DNA of 64,000 nucleotides from Ephemerocybe angulata (Eukaryota > Basidiomycota > Agaricomycetes > Agaricales > Psathyrellaceae): the NCBI GenBank assembly GCA_013368325.1, contig JAACJK010000163.1:2914001-2978000 (forward strand). The letters run 5' to 3'. Made by a program: the position numbers and the translations under genes. The notes beneath the pieces are model-generated. The model was not told the origin of the DNA, ran no database searches, and saw only the letters and a program-made list of their open reading frames with translations. Below are positions 34,628 through 46,626 of this stretch, one piece after another (the first letter of the stretch is position 1; each line of letters starts with the position of its first letter).

Positions 34628-35559
34628 TTGATGTGAGTCGATATGCTCATGAGAATAGGAGACCAGAATTACCTTTATAGTAGCTCTGTGTTTTCATTGC
34701 TGCGTGGTTGTTGTCAAATATTGCTGACGAGCTCTGCTGGACGTTTGACATGAGCTATGAGGGAGATGTAATGGAGGGAAAGAGAGAGAGAAATAATTCG
34801 TTGTTTTGTTGTGCTTGTATTCCCCTAAGGGGTTTTAAACACGCAATAGGGGAATTCAAAAAGCTCAAGACAAATTCTGTTTCATTGTTTTAGACATTCG
34901 GAGAATGTGAGGTCATAATTCACGACGTTTCCAAGACGTTTTGCGTATGTGCAATATATCCCTTGGTTGCTTTGGAGTCACACTCAGACGCAATTGTCAA
35001 CAAAGCTTCTGTTATCGCCGCCCCTAAGCCTATGTACCCACCGTCTTCTTCACCTGTACCCTCCTCAACATTTGACTAAGGTAGTATGTCCTTGGGAGGT
35101 CCAACAACGTATGGGAGGTAAATATAGTACAGTATATAGATACATTCCATATAAATAAGGTGTATTTTCCCTATGGGGGCCTCGTTAGGTACCGATTTGT
35201 CACCTTGAGACGCCCGGGCGCTTAACTGGGCAGGGCCTGCTGATGGCCCCATGCCTTGCAGCTTTCCACTCCAACACCACCACACACACCACCACCACCA
35301 TGCCAGCGGACAAACCCCTCCAGGCTCACGCTCCTGGTCCTTGGCGCAGAAAATCGGTCAGTCAACACTCTCATCTTTGAACACGAAGACCTGGGAAGAC
35401 TGGTGAGTTCGCCGCTGAGGAATCACGATAACGCTAGTCTCGCCCCTTGGATTATCTAAGATCTTTGGAACGGCTCGGGTCAACTACCACTCAAATTGGT
35501 AAGATAGAGGAGGTTGCGTTTGACGTCCTACTCAGGTCAGCTTTGCGGTGGACCTCGCT
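34628..35559. other. Gene-free stretch
   Basis: About 930 bp; no coding signal or repeat recognised. Confidence 0.3.
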
Positions 35560-36637
35560 GTTTCTCACACTCCCCCAGGAGTCCTGTAGGACTCTGGCTT
35601 GTCCATTGGACTTCCGGTGGACTTCCAATGGACTTCTGCCGGACTTACCGTAAAAGGTGCATTTCTATTGGAAGTCCATTGGAAGTCCATTGGAAGTCCA
35701 CCAGAAGTCCAACAGGAGTCTAATAGAAGTCCAGCTTGTCCGGTAAAGTCCAGTTGAGTCCGGTTGAGTCCGGTTGATACTTGAAAATCAATTCAAGTCC
35801 AGTTGGAGTCTAGCTAGACTCTTATACTATTTTGGTAATTTAATACATATTGTGATGACTTCCATATATATCTAATATCTGTTGGACTTCTAGTAGACAC
35901 TTTTAACAATCCATATCTACTTTAAGTGTCTTGCTACACTTGAAAACAGATTTCTGCTAGATTCCTGCTGGACGTCTTGCTGGACTTCCTGCTGGACTCT
36001 TGCTGGACTTTTATTTTTATTTTGTATAAACATAGCCATCACTTTTTGATGCTTATGTCAATCAGAAGTTTCCAAAAATCTCCAATAATGGCCTGGGAAA
36101 ATGCAAAATACTTTCCAAACATCGACTGTAAATTGACAACTGCCCATATAATTGAGCTTACACGATTCAATCTAAGTCTTCTGACAATGTAAATGATAGC
36201 ATCAGCAAGTAATATGATGGGTTTCCAATGCTTGACAATAATGATGGCATCACCTGTCACTATTAGGCTTAATTACAAAAGAATAATGATAGGCTTTTAC
36301 AATTGTACTTTAGTTATAACTGATGTAACTAGCCTGTTCCACTTGCTCCCGGAGTCTAGCTGGACAGTCCACTGGACCAGCAGGACTCCAGTTGGACTGG
36401 ACACCTGCTGGACTGTACCAGACTCTAATTTGGCAGGTACTGGAGTCCAACTAGACCTTACTGGACTCTGCTAGACTCTGCTGAACTCTGCCGGACTCCG
36501 GTTCAGGGCACTTTTACCCCCTTACCGGACAAAAAGTCCAGCAAAAGTCCAGGAAGTCCACCGGAAGTCCAGCAAGTCCACCGGACTTCCGGCGGAAGTC
36601 TACCTGGAGTCCTGTGGGAATTATGGGGGAGTGCGAA
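35560..36637. mobile_element. Non-autonomous TIR element (family B) rich in GGAAGTCC/GGACTTCC repeats
   Basis: Subterminal clusters of GGAAGTCC and its complement occupy both ends (35580-35790 and 36340-36620). The ends carry CACTCCCCCAGGAGTCCTGT and its inverted counterpart near 36608-36635. GACCTCGCT before and GTCCTCGCT after could be a 9-bp target duplication with one mismatch, but the right copy overlaps the conserved end motif. The AT-rich core has no ORF. Inserted in the zinc-finger gene remnant on its right. Confidence 0.6.
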
Positions 36638-37763
36638 GTCCTCGCTCAATCTCGGGAATGCCATCATCGTCCGTGAACTCGGGGTGAACGGGTGGCGATG
36701 AAGGAGGTGGTGATGATGGTGGCATCGCTGGTGAAGTAGGCAGGAGACCCGGAGATGAAGGAGCTGGTGACGAAGGTGGTAAAGCTGGCGAGGAAGGTTG
36801 GAAAAATGGGGATGACGGCGCGCTGGCAATGTGAACAGAGATGTCGTCCTCACTCGGTTTCTGTCTGTAATATCGCTAGATGGTAAGTATATTATGCATC
36901 CTCAGTAGCGACGAACTCACCGTTTCCTCATCTCCTCCATTAGAATTGACAGTTTTCCTTCAAACAACGCTTCCGGCACACCTCTCTCTGTGATGAAGTA
37001 TTCGACAAACGCCACAAGCCCAATGATCCCGTACTTCCCTCGCCGAACAAGCTCGTCTCCATCCATTTCCATGTTCTACCCGAGAACGCTCTTCAATGTG
37101 CCGTTGATGCTGTCCTGCCACAGCTCCTCGCTGTCAGCTGATGGGTTGTCGAAAGACCGTGGATCGTTTGCGAAGATCGCTGTCTTAGCAGCTTCGGTAG
37201 CCTCGGGAATGGAGTCGAGGAGACCTTCAGTGAGTAGCTTGAGGTTCTGGGCAACGTCGCAGAGTGGCTGACGGTTGGGTACTGTTTCGGGTATAGGTGC
37301 AGCCTGAGCAGGGCGCTGATGGCGTGCTCTGCCAATCGTGGTGACTATGGGCTGTATGGCTGGAGCTGTAGACGAGGTCGATTGAACTGGAGGTGGAGGA
37401 GCAATGAGGGCTGGTATCTTTGGTGTACACTTTGTCAAAAACCCAAGAATTGAGGTTGGTTGGCCATCGGTGTCTTGGTTCTTTGGCTTTTTGACTCACT
37501 TCGGGTTCGACCGTGCATTCTTCGCCTTCTTGCACTTGATAGAGCCTACATGATGGGCTTCGTAGTTTTCTATCCCACCCTTCCCTAAGTTCACGACTTC
37601 CTGGCAGTCCGGGCATACTAGTGTTTTTTGGTTCTTGTCCGTATCATTGTATTGGAATCGTGTCTAGTGTCTGCATTAGTCCAGAGCCATTGTATGTTGT
37701 TTGCAACTTACTGACCCTTTTCTTGTCTGTCAGGAGTCTGGATTTCGCTTTCCATTTGACCAT
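36638..37763 (-). pseudogene. BED-like zinc-finger gene remnant, truncated by a transposon
   Basis: From an ATG at 37763 the minus strand reads MVKWKAKSRLL, then a zinc-finger-like CPDCQEVVNLGKGG...H...C segment, an Ala/Pro-rich linker, LCDVAQNLKLLTEGLLDS and LWQDSINGTLKSVLG. A TAG follows in the same frame, directly before NMEMDGDELVRRGKYGIIGL and a VEYFITERGVPEALFEGK segment. A Ser/Pro-rich repeat end (PSSPAPSSP) runs into the family B transposon. At least one junction is out of phase. Such CPDC...NLGKGG proteins recur near transposons in Agaricomycetes; function unknown. Confidence 0.5.
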
Positions 37764-39614
37764 GGTATCGTAACGTTATCGTAGCGTAACCACAGCAAGC
37801 CGATGCGTAACGAAGGAGAGAATTGACTTGGACAGCCGGGCTGGTCCCGTATTCGTGATCTGGGCACTACCAAATATAGTCAAGGACCGACGGGCACCTT
37901 GTAGGCTGCTTTTTGAAGGTGTACATATATCTGTGTTGTGTGTTATTATTGTATTATGAGTCTATACTATTGAGGACAGCCAGGGGACCCAAAATAGCCC
38001 GAAAATCTGCGGTTTTCAGCCATGGTCAATTTTCTCTGGGGTGGAGCCCCAGACCCCCTACCTACCTATACCCCTGGTCCAGGATTTTGATCCCGGAGGC
38101 CCCTTGTTCATTTTAGCCATACCGCAAGCCGGGCAAGGAGCAAGTGTCAAAAGAGGCTCAAAATACACAAGTCACAAGTTGAAGCGGAAAGCAATCTTCT
38201 AATTTCGCTTCTAGATCACACTGTATTGTATGGCGGCCGTCTATGGGATATATCGACACTACTTTTGCTACCGAAGAGAACATGGCAAGTCTTAACTGTC
38301 GCCCAAACATCCGTCCGAATGAAGTGTTCTTGAAGAGCAGTACAAACACACCTGCCAGCATCCCTTTCCGATTATACAATTTGGATCAGCTGCTTCGCAA
38401 GTTTATCAATGTGTCCACTTCGGAAGCAGCAGGTTCACCGCCAGCACTGAAGTGCTCGAAAAGAGTGCACGCTTGGTCGGGTTGCGCATCGTCGATAAGC
38501 TCGGCCAAGTCTGTGGCGAAGACGCCAGCTGATGTCGGACGAGCGACGAGCAGAGAGCAGAGAGCAGAGGAGCAGAGGTCGGACGAGTGACGAGCAGCGA
38601 TGCAGATACAAGAGCTGTATAGTCAAAGGTAAATAAAATACAGGGAATAGGAGCGAAGCGACTATGTACCTGTATAGTCAAAGAGATCAAGTGGGGAATA
38701 ATGAACGAGTAGCTACGAGTATATATGTGTCCAGATGATCTCGAACGAAAATAGAACAATAGAATGATCCAAAGAACAATAGAGTCCATATGAGTCGATA
38801 TGACTAAAAGGCAGCACGCGGGCAGTGCGCCTGAAAACAAATGTGTGAACAAGGTGTGAACATGCTGTGCACGAGAATAAGAAGCATAAACATGCTGTGC
38901 ATGAAGTGAGGGGAAGGCTCAGAAGAGCGAAGGCAGTGTGAAGGTGTGCAAGGGTGTGCAAAGGTGTGCAAGAGTGTGCAGGAATGCGCACGAATGAATA
39001 GAAAGGAAGAAATGAAAGGAAAAGAAGAGAAAATAGGTAGGCTGACCGGTGTTCACGACAAAGTCCACTCATCCTGTGGGGCTTTCATCATCACCTGTCC
39101 ATTTGTGTCGCTGCTCAGGGCTTCGCGCATTGTTTACTGCACGTTGCACTGCGATATTATCATATAGATGGGTGTTGGGTCCTTATATCGCAGGGCATTG
39201 GGCTCCGATATCTGGTGCGAGCACGCCTTAGGTTATCATGGCTTTCAACCCTTGCACTCACTAGGCGCTCACAGCCTTCTCCTGCCTGGTCTGCTGCCAC
39301 TACTGAGCTCAAGGCCGAGAGAAGGTTCATCAAGGAATCACGGTCTCATGCTTGCGCCAGACCATGCAAAAGACGGGCTTGTAACGAGCCGTGCTTTGCA
39401 ACGGCCACTGTGCAAGTCAGCCATAGCATCCCTAGAACACGCCCCCCAATCGAGCCAGAGTGTCGAATGCAAGTCAAATAGCAATGCGGAGGGAATGGCT
39501 GCATGTATTGGGGACTTAGGGTGGATTGCCAGACCATTGCATCAATTGCGAGGCTGGAAACAAGTCACCAGGAAAGTTCTGATTTACTTATCCCAAACAA
39601 AGTGCGACGCTAAC
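37764..39614. other. Unassigned repeat-region sequence
   Basis: About 1.85 kb with only short ORFs. The short direct repeats GGTGTGCAA at 38941-38980 and AGCAGAG at 38560-38580 are visible. No gene accepted. Confidence 0.3.
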
Positions 39615-40316
39615 ACCTCAGTCACCCGGACCGGGGACCTCCTTAGGTACCCAAGACCAGACAGTCCACCCACCTAAGAAGGGGGTCCCTGGTGGTTCTG
39701 TCCAAGGCTGGATTTTTTCCACTGGGCTGGTTTTGGTCCATTTGTGTGTCCGTTTGTCCAGGTGTCTGGGGTCTTTGTTAATGGATTTTTTTCCAGGGTT
39801 GGAATTTTGTCCAATCAGCTGGACTTTTTCCATTTGATCTAGTATGGACTTGACCAGCATTGGACTTTTCCAATCATGATTGTGGACTAGTCCACTAACC
39901 TCTTTTGCATAGATTGGACAAGTCCATTATATTTTGGACTAGTCCACTGCTGTCATTTGATGAATTGGACTAGTCCACTGCTGTTATTTGATAAATTGGT
40001 CTAGTCCACTGCTGATGACATCAGTCTAATGACATTGATGGTACCTGTACCTATGATGTCATGATCTACATTGATGGACCCTGTGCCTGTATCATTATGA
40101 CATCATTGATGGTACCTGTGCCTGATTTGCATGACAGCATTGATGGTACCTGTACCTGTGATGTCATGATCTACATGATGTCACTTTGATTAATAACTGT
40201 CATGATGTCATGCTCATTTAGATAAGAGGTGTGCTGAACAGATTCCCTCATATCTCACTCAGTTCCTGTCTGATAGGGATGGTTTTAGTATTATTGGAAA
40301 GTGTAAAATGAGAAGT
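39615..40316. repeat. Left terminal inverted repeat of the Mutator-like element
   Basis: Matches 43163-43873 in reverse orientation over about 700 bp with few differences. Confidence 0.8.
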
Positions 40317-40817
40317 GTAGAGTGGCCTATGTAGTGCATCCTATTCTCATAATATATATACCTTGAAAATGATGGAAATGCCATTACACCAACAGGATGC
40401 TCATTTAGATAAGGAGAATGTGGGACTGATTCATTCATATTTCACTCAGTTCTCCTCTGATAAGGATGAATCTAGTATCATTTTAAACCTTAGCTTAAGG
40501 GGTATACAGTGGTATATGTGGCATCCCCACTCCACATTATCTTACCATTCAATACTCCAAAGGTGCCAATTGTGAGAAGCATTAGGGTTAGTGTCACTGA
40601 AGACCTAAAGCAAGGGTAGATGGTAAACATCCATACCCAGTATGCCTTTAGACATGTCATGTAGCCAATCCAGCACCAAGTTTTGCTATCCATAGATGAT
40701 TGGTGATGTAATGGTGTAATTGCCCAAGCTTGGTTCCTGTGCTACAAATCACTATTTTTGGACCCTTTTCTGATAGTTCTAGCAATATACATACTTGGAT
40801 AGGAAAGGGACAAACAC

Positions 40818-41077
40818 TGGGACGGTCGGATGCTGAGAGATGCACAGACGACAAGAGATGAAAGCTGTGAGGCGACGACGACGAAGAGCAAGAACAACAC
40901 AGTGGTATTGGGTCCAGGAACAACAGACGCGACGCGTCGCCAAAAGCCAAAGCTGACTAATCTACAAAGCTACAGCAGAACACCGCCAAACACCGACCCG
41001 CGCCAACTCTGCGCGTCTAATCTACTCTGGCTTCTCTCCTCCTCTCTCTCGTCTCTGGAGTGGGTCACCCCACTCCA
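40818..41077. repeat. Left LTR of the nested element
   Basis: 260 bp, about 99 percent identical by eye to the right LTR. Confidence 0.75.
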
Positions 41078-41404
41078 TGCTCCCCCCTCGAAAGCAGCGC
41101 CGTCCCGGCGCGACAAAACACAACAAAAAAAGAAAAGAAAACGAGAAACAACAGCCTTGAAACAGCCGCCTCTCCGCAGCCACCTAGAAATCGAACAACC
41201 ACCACCACCAAACACCACACCTAACCCCCACCCCTGGCGTGTCCGAGCCAACGCTCGACGCCTCATCAACCGACGTGTCTGAGCCCCGCTCAACGTCCCA
41301 GCCTCGTACCACGGTCCACAGCCTCACTCCTCGTCACTCCAGCCCTCCTCCTCCTCCTCGGACCCTGACCCCGCACTCCACACCTCCCTCGCCTCTTCCA
41401 ACCT

Positions 41405-41580
41405 GACACCGCCAAACACACCACAGGACTAACACCTCGGACGCGGTCGCAACCTTGCCCTTGGACGCCAAACACACCACAGGACTAACACCTCGGACGC
41501 GGTCGCAACCTTGCCCTCGGACGCCAACGACAGGACCTACACCTTGGACGCGGTCGCAACCTTGCCCTCGGACGCCAACT
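41405..41580. repeat. Short tandem repeats inside the LTR element
   Basis: About three imperfect units of about 55-60 bp containing ACCTCGGACGCGGTCGCAAC followed by CTTGCCC. A second repeated unit, containing GATCGCCCGCTGACGATGCG, occurs twice at 41610-41735. Confidence 0.65.
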
Positions 41581-42248
41581 GCGAGCCGACAACCGTCCTA
41601 CACGGCCACAATCCCTCAGGATCGCCCGCTGACGATGCGATTGCCGACGTTTCTACCACGAAGCCTGCAACCGTCCTACACGGCCACGATCCCTCAGGAT
41701 CGCCCGCTGACGATGCGATTGCCGACATTTCTACCACGAATGCGAGCCGACAACCGTCCTCCACGACCGAGACCACCGAGGTGAGTCCCCCGCGAACAAT
41801 GCGATTGCGCCTGTAACCGTCCTCCGCGACCAAGACCTCCAAAATGAGTCCTCCGCGAACGATGCGATTGCCGACGTTTCGACAGACACGGCCTCCAACC
41901 GTCCTCCGCGACCAAGACCACCAGGGTGAATCCTCCGCGAACGATGCGATTGTAGACCTACAGCCGTCCTCCGCGACCAAGACCCCCAGAAGGAGTCCTG
42001 CGAACGATGCGACTGCTCATTCCAAACCAATGGAACTTTTGTATTTTCCTCCGATTTTGTCCAATGCGAGCTGATGTTGAGCTGATAATGCGACCGATTC
42101 GACCGAAAGGATTCGCTGAGCTTCCACCACTGCCGTTGCTGCGACTGATTCTTCGACGATGTTGATATGCGATGATGCGACGATGTGGCTGAAGCTCGAT
42201 GACCCCACCACTTGAATGCGTGGTGGGATCCCACTGTTGTCACCAGAA

Positions 42249-42508
42249 TGGGACGGTCGGATGCTGAGAGATGCACAGACGACAAGAGATGAAAGCTGTG
42301 AGGTGACGACGACGAAGAGCAAGAACAACACAGTGGTATTGGGTCCAGGAACAACAGACGCGACGCGTCGCCAAAAGCCAAAGCTGACTAATCTACAAAG
42401 CTACAGCAGAACACCGCCAAACACCGACCCGCGCCAACTCTGCGTGTCTAATCTACTCTGGCTTCTCTCCTCCTCTCTCTCGTCTCTGGAGTGGGTCACC
42501 CCACTCCA
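42249..42508. repeat. Right LTR of the nested element
   Basis: Same length as the left LTR; ends CCCCACTCCA followed by ACAC. Confidence 0.75.
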
Positions 42509-43162
42509 ACACCTAGTTAAGAATGCAAAAGAAAGTAGCCAAAACCATCCAGTGAGCATGGAGATATGTCTAGTCTTAGCCTTAACTATGGTCTGAAGAT
42601 GTACAAGTGTGCAACTAAAGATTCAAGGATGCACTTAGAGCTAGTTCTTCTTGTAGATCATCTTCTACTGCTTGGATTTGCTTGCAGTCTTTTGGAATAG
42701 AAACCTACTATTTGAGGGTATACTTTCACAGTGTCCTTGTACCTCTACCTGCTTACCATAAATAGCAATTGAGACAATTGTGCCATTTTAAAGCTGGTTT
42801 GCATAAAGTCATGTTTCTCCAAAGATAGATGCACTGCAGTCTGGTGTATACTTGTAAGGCTTTATATTCATGAAATAGTGTCTGGAGAAGTGTAATCTTA
42901 CTAGACATTGAGTCTCAGGTTGCATGCCACATTCAGGTTTGTACAAAGGGTTTTAAGGGGTGACGTAGTCATAGATTTACTCTAGGTTGCCGGAGCTTTC
43001 TATTGATACACATTTTATTTAAATTGATTAGGAAATGGGTGAGATATTCAGCTATCTTGACCCAAGCTCACCCTAATATACATCTTAAATGGCATTTTCA
43101 TGATTTCACAAGCTATAGCCCCACATGAAGAGCGCACAACATACCCCACTGTACTCTCCTTA

Positions 43163-43873
43163 CTTCACACTTTCCAATGACATCAAAACCATTCTTATCA
43201 GACAGGAACTGAGTGAGATATGAGGGAATCTGTTCAGCACACCTCTTATCTAAATGAGCATGACGTCATGATTTGCATGACATCATGACAGTCATTAATC
43301 AAAGTGACATCATGTAGATCATGACATCACAGGTACAGGTACCATCAATGCTGTCATGCAAATCAGGCACAGGTACCATCAATGATGTCATAATGATACA
43401 GGCACAGGGTCCATCAATGTAGATCATGACATCATAGGTACAGGTACCATCAATGTCATTAGACTGATGTCATCAGCAGTGGACTAGACCAATTTATCAA
43501 ATAACAGCAGTGGACTAGTCCAATTCATCAAATGACAGCAGTGGACTAGTCCAGACTATAATGGACTTGTCCAATCTATGCAAAACAGGTTGGTGGACTG
43601 CTCCACAATCATGATTGGAAAAGTCCAATGCTGGTCAAGTCCATACTAGATCAAATGGAAAAAGTCCAGCTGATTGGACAAAATTCCAACCCTGGAAAAA
43701 AATCCATTAACAAAGACCCCAGACACCTGGACAAACGGACACACAAATGGACCAAAACCAGCCCAGTGGAAAAAATCCAGCCTTGGACAGAACCACCAGG
43801 GACCCCCTTCTTAGGTGGGTGGACTGTCTGGTCTTGGGTACCTAAGGAGGTCCCCGGTCCGGGTGACTGAGGT
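43163..43873. repeat. Right terminal inverted repeat of the Mutator-like element
   Basis: Inverted copy of 39615-40316. Confidence 0.8.
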
Positions 43874-43882
43874 GACGCTAAC

Positions 43883-46310
43883 AGGAACGAGGTGCAGTCT
43901 ATTGCGCGGACAATTCTATTTGGAAACCCCGTCTATTGGGTTACGGACCTTGTACGGACCCATACGGTGGATGGAGCCAGGGGACCGAGATCATGATGGT
44001 GTTGATCGGCCACCAACGTTGACATGTGGGTGCTTCCAGGACACTAGGGCGCCAAATACAACTCATGGCAGCATAGTCTACGAAATTCATGCATCTATAG
44101 CAGTCTAATCAATATATTCTATTCATAGGGCATGTGTTGAAGTGCTGGGGCTGCTTCCGGAATCCAAGCCAATGTATATGTTATGAAACGCTCGGGACCA
44201 CTGTAAGCGAGCTGGATGCAGTGTGGTCAAGTACCGCGCGCGTGATCAGGATTTCCAAACTGGCGTTGATACGACCGTTGTCGTAGGTGCCGAAAACCTT
44301 GCAGTTTTCGCGCATTTTCTCTGTATATCCACACCATTCCTGTACCAGTCAAACCCGTACAGTTAATACTGTATGGGGTACCAGTCTCCAGCATCCCTCG
44401 AGTGCTAGAGATGGCCTACGCACCTTAGTAAACGTACGAAGGCGCGCCGCTTATGGAGTAGCCTGTGTATGGCGGTTATGCCCTGCCTATACACGCACTC
44501 GCGAGCGGTGAAATAACCTTTATAATATTAGACATCTATGCCGACCTACTGTTGCTAAGAGGCTCGCAGCGCAGACAGGCAATCTGTGCTCGAGCGCGGA
44601 CGCCGTTCCCATATCGAGATATCACCCGCCCGGTACGCGCGCCCCTGCCCGACTCATCTTCCCGCCTTCTCGAGACCGCCCCGAAGGTCGAGGCTTCGCC
44701 ACGCCTTCGATCGCCCTATCGATCCCAACCCTGGATATCGAAGTTCGATTATCTTTACAATCGTACCCCGAATTAGCGCGCAGTCCCAACGTGATTATCG
44801 AAGAACAATAAAGCTTACCGGCTTGAGGCGCTTCCTGGGACGCGTTCACCTTGGCACGGTGTACGCGTAAGCCCTCGTATCCCTCCAGCGGAAGTCCGAA
44901 GCCTCGAAGAAGACATACCTTGAGAAATCGAAGCGCGCGTCTGGCGCGCATCTCTGTCTTCGAGTACGATGCCGAGCGGCCGCGCGCGTCTAAGTGCGCG
45001 GACCCCGCGCGCCGAATTCGGCCAACCGAATTCCCTGTCGAAACCCGCGTGCGTCCGTCTTCTTAGAAGCGGAGGTAACCTGTCACCGTGAATCGACTGG
45101 ACCAGACCAGTTCGAGACTCACCTAATCGAGCGAATGATGTTATCCGTCCGAATGTTGAGTTTGGGGCACCTGTAAAATTCCGTATGATATATACTTTGT
45201 ACCTAAGAAATGAGAAATCAGTATAGTTTTACCCAGAAGTTCGTCTTACCGTCAGTCAGTTGTTCGTGAGTTCCCGTCGTCGTTTCCCTCCGTCCTTCGT
45301 CGCGTCCACTCGCGCCGCTGCCCATCTGCCCCCTTCCAACAACCCCATCTGCCTGTCCCGCTCGCCTCTACCTCGCATCAGCCGGACCACACCAAGCCAA
45401 GACTCACCGTATCCCTCATCGCCAACGCGTCTACGCTAGACGTCTTCATCGATCCCTATCGACCCTTCATCGATTAGCGCCCGTCCGCGTCCCCGGCCGT
45501 CTCGAAGTCCCGAGCACGGCATCTCCGAACCACCTGTGGTCTCCTCGTACCTATCATACCCCTAGATCGACCATTAGCACCATATATATCGAAATAAGAC
45601 TCACCTTTGACCCCACTATCGAGTCCCCGTTACGATTGAGTCCAAGCAAAACTGATTATCGACGCCATCAGCGCGACGCTTATCCAAGCAACCCGATCAC
45701 TACATCACTTAGTCAGCCCGGCGCCTAATCGCCCGTACACCCTCTCGAACCTCGATTCCTGCCCGAATACTCGACGTATAAAATCAGATAAAATCGTATA
45801 AATTCTCGAATAAATACATAAGCTTATACAACATCGAACCTTTGAGAATAGTCGACTCCTAAAGCCCTAGAAACGCTTTACACTGAATACATTGACTTAG
45901 TAAACCTTCTCCCTAGCTTGTAAAGCTTGTGTGTGTTGGTTGGTTGTGACGAGAGTGGTTTTCCGCACTCTCGCATCGATCTCATCAGTGTCATGCAGAC
46001 GGGGTTTCTGAATAGAATAATACCTATTGCGCAGAAGGAGAGTGATGGGAGTGGCCCGCCCGCCCTAGACCCTGTAACCGGTATGACTTTTGACTGTCCC
46101 ACTCATAGAGCGGGTGGTGGTCACGAGTCTACACGGTCTGCCCAGGTCTGAGGTCAACCCATCATGATCTCACCGGGGCCGTCGTTCAATCCACTACCAC
46201 CAAACACTCTTCTCCTGAAGCTCGATACGAACAGTTGGTTTGTAGCCTGTCTCCCAACTGTCTCCTGCCTCATCCAGCCCACGCAGCGAAGTTGAATCCA
46301 TTCCTCGACC
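43883..46310. other. GC-rich unassigned stretch, possibly a decayed LTR element
   Basis: From about 44.4 to 45.8 kb the composition is unusually rich in CpG (GCGCGC, TCGA) and no ORF is convincing. The look is that of an old gypsy-type LTR, but no second copy, boundary or target duplication could be found in the window. Confidence 0.25.
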
Positions 46311-46314
46311 CCGT

Positions 46315-46505
46315 CACACTGACTGCATCATTCCAATATTTAAGAACACAGAGTCGACTGTGCATACACAGCGCTTTTTTGCGACTCCCCCGCCTTCAAC
46401 GATAGTGCCCAATGATGTGACGATCTTTGACAACAAAGCCTCTGTCATTGGGGTACAGGACCACATTCCGAGCGGTCCTACAACAACGACCATTACACAC
46501 GATAT
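46315..46505 (+). pseudogene. Coding exon fragment of unknown gene
   Basis: One frame is open and protein-like: IIPIFKNTESTVHTQRFFAT, then PPPSTIVPNDVTIFDNKA, then TTITHDIPQ, ending at a GTAAGT donor. It may be the first exon of the gene continuing at 47.58-49.1 kb, with the family A element in the intron, but the phases do not join cleanly. Confidence 0.35.
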
Positions 46506-46626
46506 ACCACAGCGTAAGTACTGCAATCGAATATAATTACTCCCTAACACCTGAACTTGAATCTTTTCCCGCTCCTCTCCACTCGCCCAGAACTTCCAAG
46601 TCCAGAAACAGAGCATGCACCATGGC

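Larger units (their letters stand above)
40818..42508. mobile_element. Short LTR retroelement (TRIM-like) nested in the Mutator-like element
   Basis: Two 260-bp direct repeats (40818-41077 and 42249-42508) begin TGGGACGGTCGG and end CCCCACTCCA, so they have TG...CA ends, and I see only about two differences between them. ACAC precedes the left repeat (40814-40817) and follows the right (42509-42512), a likely 4-bp target duplication. The 1171-bp interior has no gag, protease, RT or integrase ORF, so it is non-autonomous. No primer-binding site was identified with confidence. Confidence 0.75.
39615..43873. mobile_element. Non-autonomous Mutator-like element with ~700-bp TIRs and 9-bp target duplication
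   Basis: Termini are ACCTCAGTCACCCGGACC inward from 39615 and the same sequence inverted ending at 43873. They are flanked by identical 9-bp GACGCTAAC (39606-39614 and 43874-43882). The inverted repeats run to about 40316 on the left and from about 43163 on the right and are nearly identical; both encode the same spurious 80-aa ORF. They carry GGACTAGTCCA subterminal repeats. Long TIRs with a 9-bp duplication are the Mutator hallmark. Only about 1.1 kb of own internal sequence remains and no transposase was found. An LTR element is nested inside (40818-42508). Confidence 0.85.

Noticed and set aside
38940..38990. CRISPR-like or minisatellite array of GGTGTGCAA units
   Set aside because: Only four short imperfect units without spacers; a simple repeat.
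39168..39480. Possible hAT C-terminal fragment
   Set aside because: A loose resemblance to the end of hAT transposases needs several frameshifts and lacks a clear dimerisation motif.
39618..39860. 80-codon ORF found identically at 39618-39860 and 43628-43870
   Set aside because: It lies in the terminal inverted repeats of the Mutator-like element; duplication reflects the repeat, not a conserved protein.
44465..45900. Solo LTR of a gypsy-type element
   Set aside because: Composition fits, but no TG...CA boundary with a target duplication and no second copy in the window.
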